Positions 39,459 through 47,752 of a stretch of 64,000 nucleotides of DNA are shown here, one piece after another. The stretch is from Synechococcus sp. AG-683-C23 (GTDB taxonomy: Bacteria > Cyanobacteriota > Cyanobacteriia > PCC-6307 > Cyanobiaceae), in the NCBI GenBank assembly GCA_003208835.1, contig QCVD01000004.1, positions 1 through 64,000 of the forward strand, given 5' to 3'. Position 1 is the stretch's first letter, and each line of letters begins with the position of its first letter. The translations under genes and the position numbers were made by a program. The notes beneath the pieces were generated by a model. It was not told the origin of the DNA. It did not search any database and saw only the letters and a program-made list of their open reading frames with translations.

Positions 39459-39692
39459 ATGGCAGAAGAGGAATGGGACTTCGTGGAGGGACTGAAGAGG
39501 ACCAAGACCGCAAGGGTCTGTATGACTTGTCAGCACTTCACCTATGTGACTGATCGGGACTGTCGAACGCTGCTGACTTGTGGTTTTCAGAAGTGCCTGG
39601 TGCCTCATGGCGAGCACCTCACAAAAAAGTGTCGGGACTGGATGGTCCGAAGAGAGGTTGAGGTCGGATGGTGCCCCGAGGTTGCCTCATGA
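39459..39692 (+). CDS. Cys-rich small protein
   Basis: This 77-residue protein has seven Cys, including RVCMTCQHFTYV, CRTLLTCGFQKC and KKCRDW, suggesting a small zinc-binding fold. Its stop overlaps the start of the next gene (ATGA at 39689), so the pair is co-translated. Confidence 0.7.
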   Translation: MAEEEWDFVEGLKRTKTARVCMTCQHFTYVTDRDCRTLLTCGFQKCLVPHGEHLTKKCRDWMVRREVEVGWCPEVAS

Positions 39693-39961
39693 GTATTGAT
39701 CGCTCGAAACCAATCTCTGTCAAAGCAGGAGACCCCATCTTTTTGTCAGTACAGGCAGGAATGACGGTGATTGTCCGACATCTGCCCGAAGTGGGACAAG
39801 AGCAAGACGAGGAGTCCTGGTGGATGGCAGATGTCATCCATGTGGATGGAGGAGCACGAAACCCCAAAGTCCCAACCTTGTTTCAGGTGGCAGATGTGGA
39901 TGAGGGAACGGTCAGATGGATCAATGCCGATCTGGTCTCTCACATCGTTCCCAGGGTTTAG
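39689..39961 (+). CDS. DUF3104-type small protein
   Basis: From the ATG at 39689 this gives 90 residues. SVKAGDPIFLSVQAGMTVIV, WWMADVIHVDGGARNPKVP and FQVADVDEGTVRWINADLV are the recurring phrases of the DUF3104 family of marine picocyanobacteria. It is probably a small beta-barrel; the function is unknown. It is followed by a strong terminator. Confidence 0.75.
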   Translation: MSIDRSKPISVKAGDPIFLSVQAGMTVIVRHLPEVGQEQDEESWWMADVIHVDGGARNPKVPTLFQVADVDEGTVRWINADLVSHIVPRV

Positions 39962-40039
39962 TGCCCGTCCCTACAAAAAGGTTCCATGTGATACACAACA
40001 ATTCTCTTGTCCTTGGGAACGGGGATGCGTCGAACTTGG

Positions 40040-40069
40040 GGAGGTCTGGGGAGACCTTCCTTTTTTTTT
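40040..40069 (+). terminator. Terminator after the DUF3104 gene
   Basis: GGAGGTCT-GGGG-AGACCTTCC is followed by nine T at 40061-40069. Confidence 0.92.
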
Positions 40070-40213
40070 GGTATTGGTGGGGGAGTCCTGAGGTTGCCTT
40101 GTGCTTAAAAAGTTCTCGAAAACCCCCTGCCGCTCCCATGGCAATTGGGATTGCAAGCACTTTATTGCAACATTGTTGTTGCTTTTACGTGCTCTGAATA
40201 GCATTTCGGGAAA

Positions 40214-40286
40214 TGCCAGGACCCAGATTTGAACTGGGGACACGGCGATTTTCAGTCGCCTGCTCTACCAACTGAGCTATCCCGGC
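40214..40286 (-). tRNA. tRNA-Phe (anticodon GAA)
   Basis: The 73-nt minus-strand cloverleaf has acceptor GCCGGGA paired with TCCTGGC (one G-T), D-arm GCTC...GAGC, anticodon loop CTGAAAA and T-loop GTTCAAATC. CCA is not encoded. It is 31 bp from the 3' end of split comF and is intact, so it is a backbone gene and not the element's attachment site. Confidence 0.97.
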
Positions 40287-40316
40287 TTGCCGCTTTCGCG
40301 ACCACTCAATCTTAAA

Positions 40317-40429
40317 TCACCGACCGTTGCGTCTTGCTGGTGTGCGTGCCAAACAGATGACTCCATGAACCCGATGGCCGCCTTGGGTCAGAGCGTTCCT
40401 AGCAGCTAAGGCTGTTGCTCCAGTCGTAA
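40317..40429 (-). pseudogene. comF: comF 3' fragment, separated by the integrated element
   Basis: The minus strand from the core TTAC reads on as TTGATALAARNAL, then VHGVICLARTPARRNGR and TGA, the C-terminal part of ComF-family phosphoribosyltransferases. The PRPP-loop motif LVDDILT/TGAT is split exactly at the element junction. Joined to the 5' part at 56,481-57,037, the frame is restored and totals 222 codons including the stop. Alone this fragment has no start or promoter. Confidence 0.93.
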
Positions 40430-40447
40430 CGGGTGCAGTTTCGTACT
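40405..40447. other. Left attachment junction of the integrated element
   Basis: The shared core GTAA (plus strand, 40426-40429; TTAC on the comF strand) separates comF sequence on the left from element sequence CGGGTGCAGTTTCGTAC on the right. The element arm forms an imperfect inverted repeat with the arm at the right junction. Confidence 0.85.
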
Positions 40448-40456
40448 AGCCGCAAA

Positions 40457-40618
40457 ATGGAGTCAACCATTGAACAGGTGATGACCCTCAAAGTGAGGGG
40501 AGAAGCCTGTGACCAGTTGCAAGCGATGGCATCTGAGGGAGATCGCACCCTCACTGCTCAGCTTCAACGCACGATCCGTCGTGATTACGCCTGCTTCATT
40601 CAGGAGGTGGCGGAATGA
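40457..40618 (+). CDS. Small Arc/ribbon-helix-helix-like protein
   Basis: From the ATG at 40457 this gives 53 residues (MESTIEQVMTLKVRGEAC, LTAQLQRTIRRDYACF). A strand-helix-helix pattern like Arc is plausible. It is the first gene inside the left junction, and its stop overlaps the next start (ATGA). It could control element gene expression. Confidence 0.55.
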   Translation: MESTIEQVMTLKVRGEACDQLQAMASEGDRTLTAQLQRTIRRDYACFIQEVAE

Positions 40619-40935
40619 GAGTTTCTGACGCGATCACATTGGCCATGTCCCGCCAAGACGGGGCTCGAGCCGCAGCGGTGATGGTTGCCGATGACCGACT
40701 AACTCCGGACACTCCGCACCATGTCGGAGCAGGTGATGCCAGGGAATGGGGCTCTGAGGATTTCTGCCTGGAAGACGCCTCAGTTTCTGCATTTCTGGGT
40801 GAGGGCTGTGAACCATTCAGCCGCCATCGGCAGATGTGTGAAACGGATTGGAATGGCGATCACTGCCAGGCCTTTCATCAAGGCTTCCTTGCTGTAGCCC
40901 TCGAATGCCTTCGGGCCGGAGGGATCAATGGCTGA
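40615..40935 (+). CDS. Element hypothetical protein
   Basis: This 106-residue protein (MRVSDAITLAMSRQDGARAAAVM, WNGDHCQAFHQGFLAVALECLRAGG) is overlapped by the genes on both sides and part of a four-gene early operon at the left end. No family is recognised. Confidence 0.6.
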   Translation: MRVSDAITLAMSRQDGARAAAVMVADDRLTPDTPHHVGAGDAREWGSEDFCLEDASVSAFLGEGCEPFSRHRQMCETDWNGDHCQAFHQGFLAVALECLRAGGING

Positions 40936-41194
40936 AATCCCAAAGTTGCTCGATGAGTATTTCGAAGATCCCGATCAGCTTGAACTAGCCGATAAGACCT
41001 GGGATCAAATCGACCGTCTGTTGGATGCGTTGGTTCAAACCACGGCTTGCACCAATGAAGCCATCCGGTATCTGCTGGGGGCCATCGCTAAGGGGTGGCC
41101 TGATCCAGCCGATCGGTTTGCTTTCGAAGCGCGCCTGCTGAAAAAGAAGCAGGAGGGGATCAATGCTCATAACGAGCAACAGAGGGCGGCGTGA
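40928..41194 (+). CDS. Element hypothetical protein
   Basis: This 88-residue acidic helical protein (DKTWDQIDRLLDALVQTTACTNEAIRYLLG) ends with a Lys/Gln-rich tail. It overlaps the previous gene by 8 bp and the next by 4 bp. Confidence 0.65.
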   Translation: MAEIPKLLDEYFEDPDQLELADKTWDQIDRLLDALVQTTACTNEAIRYLLGAIAKGWPDPADRFAFEARLLKKKQEGINAHNEQQRAA

Positions 41195-41598
41195 TCGAAA
41201 CCATCGACAACGTGCTCGAGCAACTGGTGCTCGCCGGTGATGAAAAGATCGACTGGAGCCAACCGGATCCAAACGGTTCAATTGGCCGCTCCTGCCCCAT
41301 TGGCAGTTGGAGCATCGCTGAAGACACCGATTGCAGCGTCTTTGAACATCTGGACGACACGATCACAAAACGGTTGTGTCGGCTCGATATGAACGTGAAC
41401 GATGACGCTCACCTCCAGGCAATCTTTGATCCTGAAACCAGACGGATTGAAGCGCTCGAGATTTACGAGATCGACACCGGCGGCGTGTTGCTGACGTTGT
41501 GGTTTTGGCCTGGTCTGGAGTTAGCGCGCAAGCTGACGATCGCTACGCACAACCAATGGACCAAAGCCATTGATAACGGCTGGTTCGAGGGGATCTGA
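41191..41598 (+). CDS. Element hypothetical protein
   Basis: This 135-residue protein (MIETIDNVLEQLVLAGDEKIDW, GVLLTLWFWPGLELARKLTIATHNQW) is the last gene of the left-end operon, before a hairpin shared with the convergent gene. No family is recognised. Confidence 0.65.
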   Translation: MIETIDNVLEQLVLAGDEKIDWSQPDPNGSIGRSCPIGSWSIAEDTDCSVFEHLDDTITKRLCRLDMNVNDDAHLQAIFDPETRRIEALEIYEIDTGGVLLTLWFWPGLELARKLTIATHNQWTKAIDNGWFEGI

Positions 41599-41613
41599 CG
41601 TAAGGGCAATTAC

Positions 41614-41646
41614 GACGGTGACCCGGATCGAACCGGGTCAGCCGTC
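41614..41646. terminator. Convergent hairpin between two element genes
   Basis: GACGG-TGACCCGG...CCGGGTCA-CCGTC gives a 13-bp stem with a short loop. It holds the stop of the minus-strand gene and lies 16 bp after the plus-strand stop. There is no T run, so factor-independent termination is uncertain. Confidence 0.5.
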
Positions 41647-41949
41647 TTGGATTTGCTCGATGGTCCAGCCATATCCATCGCGCACAACCCGGTAACCGCG
41701 CTTCAGATAGCCGTGGCCTTCCAGAACTTCAAATTTGTTGCCATCAACCTTGATTCGAATTTTCCAGAAAGGATTAAGCGGCTCAGAATCAATGTCAATG
41801 TGCCCACCCATCTTTCGGAATTTGGACGCAGAGTTCCTGCCATCGTCCACGAACATGCCGTGACGGCCTGGCTCCCAAACTTTGTGGTTCTGAACCATCT
41901 TCACGGAACCGTCGGGATTGATGTCGACGATCAGAACGATCTCAGCCAT
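41638..41949 (-). CDS. Element hypothetical protein (minus strand)
   Basis: From MAEIVLIVDINPDGSVKMVQ at 41949 this gives 103 residues, beta-rich (FWKIRIKVDGNKFEVLEGHGYLKRGYRVV). The ATG overlaps a TGA ending another short frame (ALEAALTAYLDKHKKRLNG), suggesting coupling to a small upstream gene without a clear start. The ORF is open to 42180, but that extension looks non-coding. Confidence 0.6.
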   Translation of the reverse strand: MAEIVLIVDINPDGSVKMVQNHKVWEPGRHGMFVDDGRNSASKFRKMGGHIDIDSEPLNPFWKIRIKVDGNKFEVLEGHGYLKRGYRVVRDGYGWTIEQIQDG

Positions 41950-42359
41950 CAGACGCCCATCTGTCTGGTAATAATCCCATTTAAACGTTTCTTGTGTTTG
42001 TCGAGGTAAGCCGTCAGTGCTGCCTCCAACGCATCGGATTGGTCGGAGATCTTCTCCTCTGCATTGGTCTGGTCGGGACAGGGTTATGGGTCCGTCCCTC
42101 TGTGGCCGGACTGCACGTCGAGTAAAACGTGCAGATTGATGCAGATGGCAGGTGTCTATGTAGTAACTACTGCACAACATCTGCTGCTTTTTGGTATCTG
42201 TATTTACCTATCCGGTGTGTTGTCTTTTTGCTCAGATAAATTGCAATAACTGAGTTCGCTTGATTTATTGCTTGTTTCACTTGCGTGGGCTAGCAATTAC
42301 CCCTCCAGAAAAAGATTGGATCTAAAATTTAATCGCTAAGTCCACTTGACTCTTGAAAT
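41950..42359. other. Control region between minus- and plus-strand element genes
   Basis: This contains the end of a short minus-strand frame (stop at about 41949) and otherwise AT-rich non-coding sequence before the 42.36-kb gene. Promoters in both directions are expected. I see no clear operator. Confidence 0.4.
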
Positions 42360-42542
42360 ATGCTCACCATCGAGGAAGAGCTAAGGCTTCGGAAAAAGGG
42401 GGCAATGTCCCTCCATTTGACTCCTGATCTGCGCTTGTTGATTGAGCGTTATCAGCATCGTGAAGAAATTCGATCAGAAGCTGCCGCAGCGCGTGAAATC
42501 ATCCGCGCCGGTCTTCTTGTCACCGGAATGATTCCCGACTGA
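42360..42542 (+). CDS. Small helical (ribbon-helix-helix-like) protein
   Basis: This 60-residue protein (MLTIEEELRLRKKGAMSLHLTPDLRLLIERYQHREEIRSEAAAAREIIRAG) has a strand-helix-helix pattern typical of CopG-like repressors. It lies upstream of the replication gene, which fits a copy-number or replication regulator (inference). Confidence 0.6.
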   Translation: MLTIEEELRLRKKGAMSLHLTPDLRLLIERYQHREEIRSEAAAAREIIRAGLLVTGMIPD

Positions 42543-42555
42543 TCCACATAAAAAT

Positions 42556-42586
42556 CCCCGGAGGTGCTTCCAACACCTTCCCGGGG
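42556..42586. terminator. Hairpin between the small regulator and the zinc-finger ORF
   Basis: CCCCGG-AGGTG...CACCT-CCGGGG forms a long stem. The A run before it gives a T run on the minus strand only. It may act as an attenuator upstream of the replication gene. Confidence 0.5.
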
Positions 42587-42607
42587 AATATCTGAATCTC
42601 CTGAATC

Positions 42608-42772
42608 ATGGCATCTCCAACATCACTTTGCTGCCGTCATTGCGGCCAGCCGCGTACATCCGCCGATCACTATGCCGCTGCCGCCGCGATCGTCGACGAG
42701 CACTATCCCCGGATCAGTCGCGTTCTGAGTCGCCAGGTGGATCGCCACCTTGCTGCTGCGGAGTTGGTCTGA
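42608..42772 (+). CDS. Small zinc-finger-like protein upstream of the replication gene
   Basis: ATG at 42608 to TGA at 42772 gives 54 residues. MASPTSLCCRHCGQPR holds CxxC with a neighbouring His and Cys, then HYAAAAAIVDEHYPRISRVL and LAAAELV. It ends 3 bp before the replication gene start, so the two are probably co-translated. Confidence 0.6.
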   Translation: MASPTSLCCRHCGQPRTSADHYAAAAAIVDEHYPRISRVLSRQVDRHLAAAELV

Positions 42773-42775
42773 GTT

Positions 42776-45679
42776 GTGCATGCCCCGCACCTACCCGTTG
42801 ACTTCGACCTCGATGAGGATCTGCTCCCTCAGCACCTTGAAGAATGGACCCGTTACAGCGGGGTGTCGGAGGCCATCACTCGACTGAACGTCACCAGCTA
42901 CGCCGGTGAGTCAGTCCATGAGCTGATGATCGGTGATCGGCTTGAAGAGGCTGGGGGGCATGGCCAGCAATACGTCACCGGTCCCGTCCGAGTGCTGCTC
43001 GATAACCGCGACTCCCTTGAGCTCGGTGGTTGGTGGTGTCAGGGAGTTGATCTACAAAACGGTTGCAATTCTGCGACTGAGTTCGGTGTTTTCAAGCCGG
43101 ACCATCCCCGGAACAAAAAGAACGGCAAGCCGGCCAAGTACGAGCACCCCTATGGAATCCCAGAGCGGATCGTGGCGTTGCGCATGCCCGACCCCGATTA
43201 CTGGGCGCGGATTAAGGCCGACCCATCAATCGACATTGTTTTGGATGAGTCCGGCGGAAAGAAGCCCGGCGCATGGCTCACCGCTGGGATCCCTGCCTTA
43301 GGCGTCCCCGGGATATGGGCTGGAAGTCCTCCCATCGATTCCGATGATCCGGAACCAACCGTCGGCTTCGGGTACGGCGACAGCAAACCCAATGGCGGGT
43401 TTGTCTATGTCCCCAAGGTCAGGAAATTGCACCCTGATCTCGAGGTGCTCGCGGTCGGTCGCAGGTTCATCGTCAGCTTCGATTTCGAGCCCACGTCCGA
43501 TAAGGCTGCTCGCCGTGATGCAGCCACCCGTTTGTTGGTGGAGCAGCTCTATGCGGCTGGAGCGGCCAATGTTGCTGTGGCTCATCGCGAGGGCCCCGAG
43601 AAGGGCGCTGATGACCTGTTGGTGGCTGAGGGGGAGGAAGCCCTCCACGACTTACTCGCAAGCGCTGAGGACATCTCCCGCGGCCAATCGGCCCCGTCAT
43701 GGGAAAGGCAGCGATCAACACCCCTGATCGGTGATGCGCATGAGGCCGATTTACTTGCCAATGCAATTGCAGAACGGATTTATGCCGGCAGGCAATGGGC
43801 CCATGAGAACGATCGGGCGATCACCGACACCGCTCCCCTAATTCAGCTCACCAACACCCCCGGAACGGGCAAGTCGCACCTTGTTCCCCAGACCGGGCCA
43901 CGGCTGCTGGAGATCAAAGACATCGATCGGGTGATCTACATCTCCGACACATACCGCTCCCCATCAATCGGTGAGCTCCAGCGTTGGGTTGCTCCCCCGA
44001 CCAGACACAACGGTTTGGTGAAGGTGGAGGTTGAAGGCCAGCAACGGCTCCGCCGGCGCAAACGCTCCGATTCCGAGGAGATGGTCGTGGAGAAGGCCAA
44101 TTGTGGATATAGCGGCGGATTGCAGCAATTCCGCAATCAGGGAGCCAGCCAGGAGTCAATCACCGACTTCTGCAGCAATACGTGTCCAATACGTATGGGG
44201 TGCTCTTACCGGCGGAACCGGAGTGAATTCCTCAAGGGGCTGAAATCCGGCGAGCATCGCTTGCTCCGGTGTTCCGTTGAGTCGATTCCCACTCTCCAGC
44301 ATTGGCTCGGCAAGAAGGCCTGGGCGAAGACCTTTTTGATCTTCGATGAGGCCCCTCAGATTGAAAAGAGTGCAATACGTATCCGGCAACTAAGGCTTGA
44401 TCGCTTCCCGGTATGGGCCACTTGGCTCCGGATCGAATATCCCGGCCACATGGCCTCCCCCGCCGGCCAACAGCTCATCGCTTTGCTCGATGCGCTCACC
44501 ACCATCGAATCCAAGCTCGAGCCACAACAAAAGCAATTTGGCCTCCAGTCGCAGGAACTCCTCCGAGCTCTGCCACCAATCCCCTCGGCAGACGATCTGC
44601 ATTTCTTGGAGATTCCTGACCCTGAGCTAACCGCCATGGCCCCCGATGCCGATCACCAGGAGCAAAACCTCCCCTCCCCCCGGTTGTTGCCTTCACTGCT
44701 TCCAGCTCTTCGCTCAAAGGAACAGCACGAACTCCCGTCGGTTGCCTTCTACAGCCCGCAAGACGGGGGAAACATCACTGTTGTGGCCGCAGCATTTTCC
44801 CTGGTTGTTCCAGCTCTCTCCAGTGCTGGCTCATTGGTGCTTGATGGGACAGCTGCTCTGGATGACATCAACCGAGCTCTCCGCGGCGGATGGCCGGCTC
44901 CAGCCGATCATTTGGCCCCCATGGCCATCACAACTCCCACCACGCTCCAACCCGCAAATCTCGAGATCATTCAGATCCCCGACCTCGGGGCAATGGGCCG
45001 GAATCGTGGCGCAGACAAACAGCGCCGCCTCGAGGCTCTTCTCCCCGCTTTGAAGCAACACACCATCGATCGCTTTGGCCAAGAAGCCAAGCTCGGTGTG
45101 CTCGAGAAATCTCATTTCCGCTCCCGTGAAGCTGGCCACGGCATCTGGTTTGTTGATAACCAGGGGAGCAACGCGTACGAGAACGATCAGGCCTTGGCCA
45201 TGGTGGGAACCCCTGCCCCCAATCTCACAGCTTCTCTCTCACAATTCCAAGTCGCTCATAACCAGCCAACTGCAACTCTGAATTCCAATTCCTTCCGCGA
45301 TTGGTATGGCCGACGCATGGGGGAACAAATCATTCAGGGCATCCATCGACTCAGACCAATCCGCCGCAATGGTGAAACGCTTCAGATTTTCCTGATCACA
45401 GACATCGATCTCTCCAACGTCATCAAACCCGGGGGAGTTGTATCGTTCACCAAGAAACCATCTGCGACTTTTACAAAAGCGGCCGCCCCCAAGAAAGACC
45501 GCACGAGAGATCGCGTAATTAATACCATCCGTGAACTGCATCAAGAGGGAATATCCGCCGGCGAGATCACATGCAGGCGGGTTGCTGAACATGCCGCAGT
45601 TGGGAGAAATACCGCTCATAGACAGGCAGGAGACGGTCAATGGCTCACCTTTGTTGAGCTCTGCCTCAATGATGGCTAA
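42776..45679 (+). CDS. Replication protein: DUF3854 (Toprim-like) plus P-loop helicase-type domain
   Basis: This protein has 967 residues from a GTG. Residues 60-300 fit DUF3854, a Toprim-like domain of plasmid and phage primases (FIVSFDFEPTSDKAARRDAATRLLVEQLY, VAHREGPEKGADDLLVAEG). A Walker A TNTPGTGKSHLV and a DEAP box (FLIFDEAPQI) follow in a helicase-like middle, with Cys clusters (DFCSNTCPIRMGC) between them. The C-terminus ends in a winged-helix-like segment (RRVAEHAAVGRNTAHRQAG). It probably starts element replication. This is the largest gene of the element. Confidence 0.75.
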   Translation: MHAPHLPVDFDLDEDLLPQHLEEWTRYSGVSEAITRLNVTSYAGESVHELMIGDRLEEAGGHGQQYVTGPVRVLLDNRDSLELGGWWCQGVDLQNGCNSATEFGVFKPDHPRNKKNGKPAKYEHPYGIPERIVALRMPDPDYWARIKADPSIDIVLDESGGKKPGAWLTAGIPALGVPGIWAGSPPIDSDDPEPTVGFGYGDSKPNGGFVYVPKVRKLHPDLEVLAVGRRFIVSFDFEPTSDKAARRDAATRLLVEQLYAAGAANVAVAHREGPEKGADDLLVAEGEEALHDLLASAEDISRGQSAPSWERQRSTPLIGDAHEADLLANAIAERIYAGRQWAHENDRAITDTAPLIQLTNTPGTGKSHLVPQTGPRLLEIKDIDRVIYISDTYRSPSIGELQRWVAPPTRHNGLVKVEVEGQQRLRRRKRSDSEEMVVEKANCGYSGGLQQFRNQGASQESITDFCSNTCPIRMGCSYRRNRSEFLKGLKSGEHRLLRCSVESIPTLQHWLGKKAWAKTFLIFDEAPQIEKSAIRIRQLRLDRFPVWATWLRIEYPGHMASPAGQQLIALLDALTTIESKLEPQQKQFGLQSQELLRALPPIPSADDLHFLEIPDPELTAMAPDADHQEQNLPSPRLLPSLLPALRSKEQHELPSVAFYSPQDGGNITVVAAAFSLVVPALSSAGSLVLDGTAALDDINRALRGGWPAPADHLAPMAITTPTTLQPANLEIIQIPDLGAMGRNRGADKQRRLEALLPALKQHTIDRFGQEAKLGVLEKSHFRSREAGHGIWFVDNQGSNAYENDQALAMVGTPAPNLTASLSQFQVAHNQPTATLNSNSFRDWYGRRMGEQIIQGIHRLRPIRRNGETLQIFLITDIDLSNVIKPGGVVSFTKKPSATFTKAAAPKKDRTRDRVINTIRELHQEGISAGEITCRRVAEHAAVGRNTAHRQAGDGQWLTFVELCLNDG

Positions 45680-45949
45680 GGGAAATGGACCACTCTGCTA
45701 TGGGAAATGGGACAGAAGGAATAATCGATTCGAACCCGGCTGGAATTGGCCAATCTTGTCCCATTTTCTATATATCTCTCTATATGGGTTTTGGGACAAG
45801 CTCGCTATGGGAAAAAACTCGTGATTCCGCTGCTCCGAGCTCAGTGAAATGATCCGTCCCACGGGGATTAGTCCCCCTTTTTGAGTGGATTTGCGCAAGG
45901 CGCGCACATTTATACTTGTGGAAATTACCGATTGAGGAAAAAACCGGTA

Positions 45950-46462
45950 ATGCGCAATCAGCCGGCCATTGATCTCAAGATTCGCCCCCTCAATCCGCGG
46001 CAAGTGAATGCGCTGCAGATGGTGATTGATGGATATCGGAAGGGGGAGATTTGTGAGCGGCTTGGTATTACTGAAAAGACGCTGTTCAACTGGCGCCGGC
46101 TCCCCGCATGGAATGAGCAAGTCCAGGCGGTGCTGCAGATCGACAGTCAGGACGGCCAAGGCCAGATCAAGAGCCTTTTGCCGCTGGCTGTGCAGACGCT
46201 GAAGAAGCTGATCGTGAACGGCACCGACAACGTCAAGCTCGGGGCGAGCAGGACCGTGCTCGAGGCCCACGCCAATCTTGTGGCTCGTGAAGAGCAAGCG
46301 GCCGTCATTGCTGATCTCGAGGTACGGCTGGAGGAGATCGCAGCTGTTGGTGTCCAGAGCCTTGCCCCAATGGCCAGCGCCGTGGTGATCGATGCAGAGC
46401 TCGAGCCTGTCCAGTTCAGCAGCGTCACTGATCAACAGACAGGTACGCAGGAGGCGATGTGA
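45950..46462 (+). CDS. Small-terminase-like HTH protein
   Basis: From the ATG at 45950 (after GAGGAAAAAA) this gives 170 residues; the ORF is open from 45881. The N-terminal HTH (LNPRQVNALQMVIDGYRKGEICERLGITEKTLFNWRR) and a helical rest with oligomer-like VLEAHANLVAREEQAAVIADLE are the layout of phage TerS, which recognises pac or cos DNA. A TerL gene 5.5 kb further on supports it. A transposase-like HTH regulator is the alternative. Confidence 0.65.
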   Translation: MRNQPAIDLKIRPLNPRQVNALQMVIDGYRKGEICERLGITEKTLFNWRRLPAWNEQVQAVLQIDSQDGQGQIKSLLPLAVQTLKKLIVNGTDNVKLGASRTVLEAHANLVAREEQAAVIADLEVRLEEIAAVGVQSLAPMASAVVIDAELEPVQFSSVTDQQTGTQEAM

Positions 46463-46641
46463 CAGTCAGGCCGGGCCAGGACTTAATCCGCTTGTCTCAT
46501 GAGATGAGATTGGAGATCGATCTGTGTCCAATGCAGGGTCGATTTATGTCCAGCTCACCTGTCTCATGGGGTGGTGTGCCAGTTGGAGCTCGAGTTCGAC
46601 CCCCGCCACGATGCGCGCCACAGCGATGGAGGCCTGACTGA
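46459..46641 (+). CDS. Short element ORF between terS-like and HNH genes
   Basis: A GTG at 46459 overlaps the previous stop and gives 60 residues (TVRPGQDLIRLSHEMRLEIDLCP...). Its last base is the first base of the next ATG. The tight packing supports translation, but the composition (WGGVPVGARVRPPPRC) is weakly protein-like. Confidence 0.4.
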   Translation: MTVRPGQDLIRLSHEMRLEIDLCPMQGRFMSSSPVSWGGVPVGARVRPPPRCAPQRWRPD

Positions 46642-47390
46642 TGGGCGCTGTCATTGACATCACCGGGAATACCTACGGCGAGTGGACTGTTAAGAGGCAC
46701 AGCCACAAGAGCTATTGGTATTGCCAGTGCTCCTGCGGAAGCGACGAGCAGCTCGTACTTGGAGGAAACCTCAAATCAGGAAAGTCCAAACGTTGCAAGT
46801 TCTGCTCTGGCAGGACGCAAGACATGACTGGCAAGGTCTTTGGCCGCCTCACTGTGATCCGTCAAGCACCATCGCAGGAGTACAGAAATTCAAATGGCAA
46901 GTTGGCTTACACCCGAGTCATGTGGGCTTGTAAGTGCTCTTGCGGCAACCCCGAAGAAGTCATTGTCTCGGGTGACCACCTGCGCAACCAGGGCACCAAA
47001 TCCTGCGGCTGTCTTCGGAGTGAGGCAGCACAGCAGAAGCGCACCCACGGGATGACTGTTGATGGTCCTGACGGTGGACCGACGCCGGAATATCTAATGT
47101 GGGCGAGAGCAAAACGCCGGGCTCAAGAAGAAAAGTTGCCCTTCGATTTGGATCCCAGTGATATTGAAATTCCGGAGTGCTGTCCTGTCTTTGGATGGAA
47201 ATTAGATATTGGGGATGGAGCAAGCCAGGACGCCAGTCCGTCAATGGACAAACTCGTTCCATCGAAGGGATATGTGAAAGGCAACGTCTGGGTGATCTCC
47301 CACCTTGCGAATCGAATTAAGAACAACGCGACGCTCGATCAACTCGAGGCAGTTACTGCAGCTCTTCGTAAAAAATTTGAGGCCGTCTGA
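46641..47390 (+). CDS. HNH-endonuclease-like protein with zinc ribbons
   Basis: This protein has 249 residues. Two zinc-ribbon-like repeats (YWYCQCSCGSDEQLVLGGNL, RCKFC; then WACKCSCGNPEEVIVSGDHLRN, SCGCL) are followed by a C-terminal phage HNH-type module (IPECCPVFGWKLDIGD, SPSMDKLVPSKGYVKGNVWVIS, LANRIKNNATLDQLE). Such proteins are common in phages next to terminase genes and may nick DNA for packaging or act as free-standing homing enzymes. The catalytic His is not obvious in the usual place. Confidence 0.7.
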   Translation: MGAVIDITGNTYGEWTVKRHSHKSYWYCQCSCGSDEQLVLGGNLKSGKSKRCKFCSGRTQDMTGKVFGRLTVIRQAPSQEYRNSNGKLAYTRVMWACKCSCGNPEEVIVSGDHLRNQGTKSCGCLRSEAAQQKRTHGMTVDGPDGGPTPEYLMWARAKRRAQEEKLPFDLDPSDIEIPECCPVFGWKLDIGDGASQDASPSMDKLVPSKGYVKGNVWVISHLANRIKNNATLDQLEAVTAALRKKFEAV

Positions 47391-47734
47391 TGGGATCCGC
47401 TGCACAGATCCTCCAACCCCCCAAAGCCCGCTTGCAGGCCCTCCTGAGTGGTGTTGAGGAGCTCGAGGCCAGGGTGCTGCAGGCCAAACCGATCAAGACC
47501 ATCAGAGTTGCGCGTTGCGGCCATCCGGAATGTGGAGCAGCCCCTCCAGCCGAGCTCCCCGTGGATGCGCTGGTGATCGAGATGGGCTGCCAATACGCAG
47601 TGCCCCAGATCTCCATGCCAGAGCCCGAGAAGGTGCGCACCAGAGCGGAGCCCAAGCGAGTGGAGCATGCGATCGGTGTGGGGATTAGCGAGAAGCAACA
47701 GAGCCGGCTGCTGAGCAGGGTTCAACTCCTCTAG
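47390..47734 (+). CDS. Element hypothetical protein
   Basis: This 114-residue protein (AQILQPPKARLQALLSGVEELEARVLQAKPIKTIRVARCGHPECGA) has a helical N-terminus and a CxxxxC near the centre. Its ATG overlaps the HNH stop (TGATG), so it is co-translated with it. No family is recognised. Confidence 0.6.
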   Translation: MGSAAQILQPPKARLQALLSGVEELEARVLQAKPIKTIRVARCGHPECGAAPPAELPVDALVIEMGCQYAVPQISMPEPEKVRTRAEPKRVEHAIGVGISEKQQSRLLSRVQLL

Positions 47735-47752
47735 CCCTCCCATGCGTATCTG

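Noticed and set aside
40214-40286. tRNA-Phe as the attachment site of the island
   Set aside because: The tRNA is complete with no duplicated end, and the element border lies in comF, proven by the in-frame rejoining of its two parts. Large serine integrases also do not favour tRNA genes.
42933-45129. Several 60-135 residue ORFs in other frames of the replication gene
   Set aside because: GC-rich coding sequence leaves alternative frames open; none has a motif or a gene neighbour that fits.
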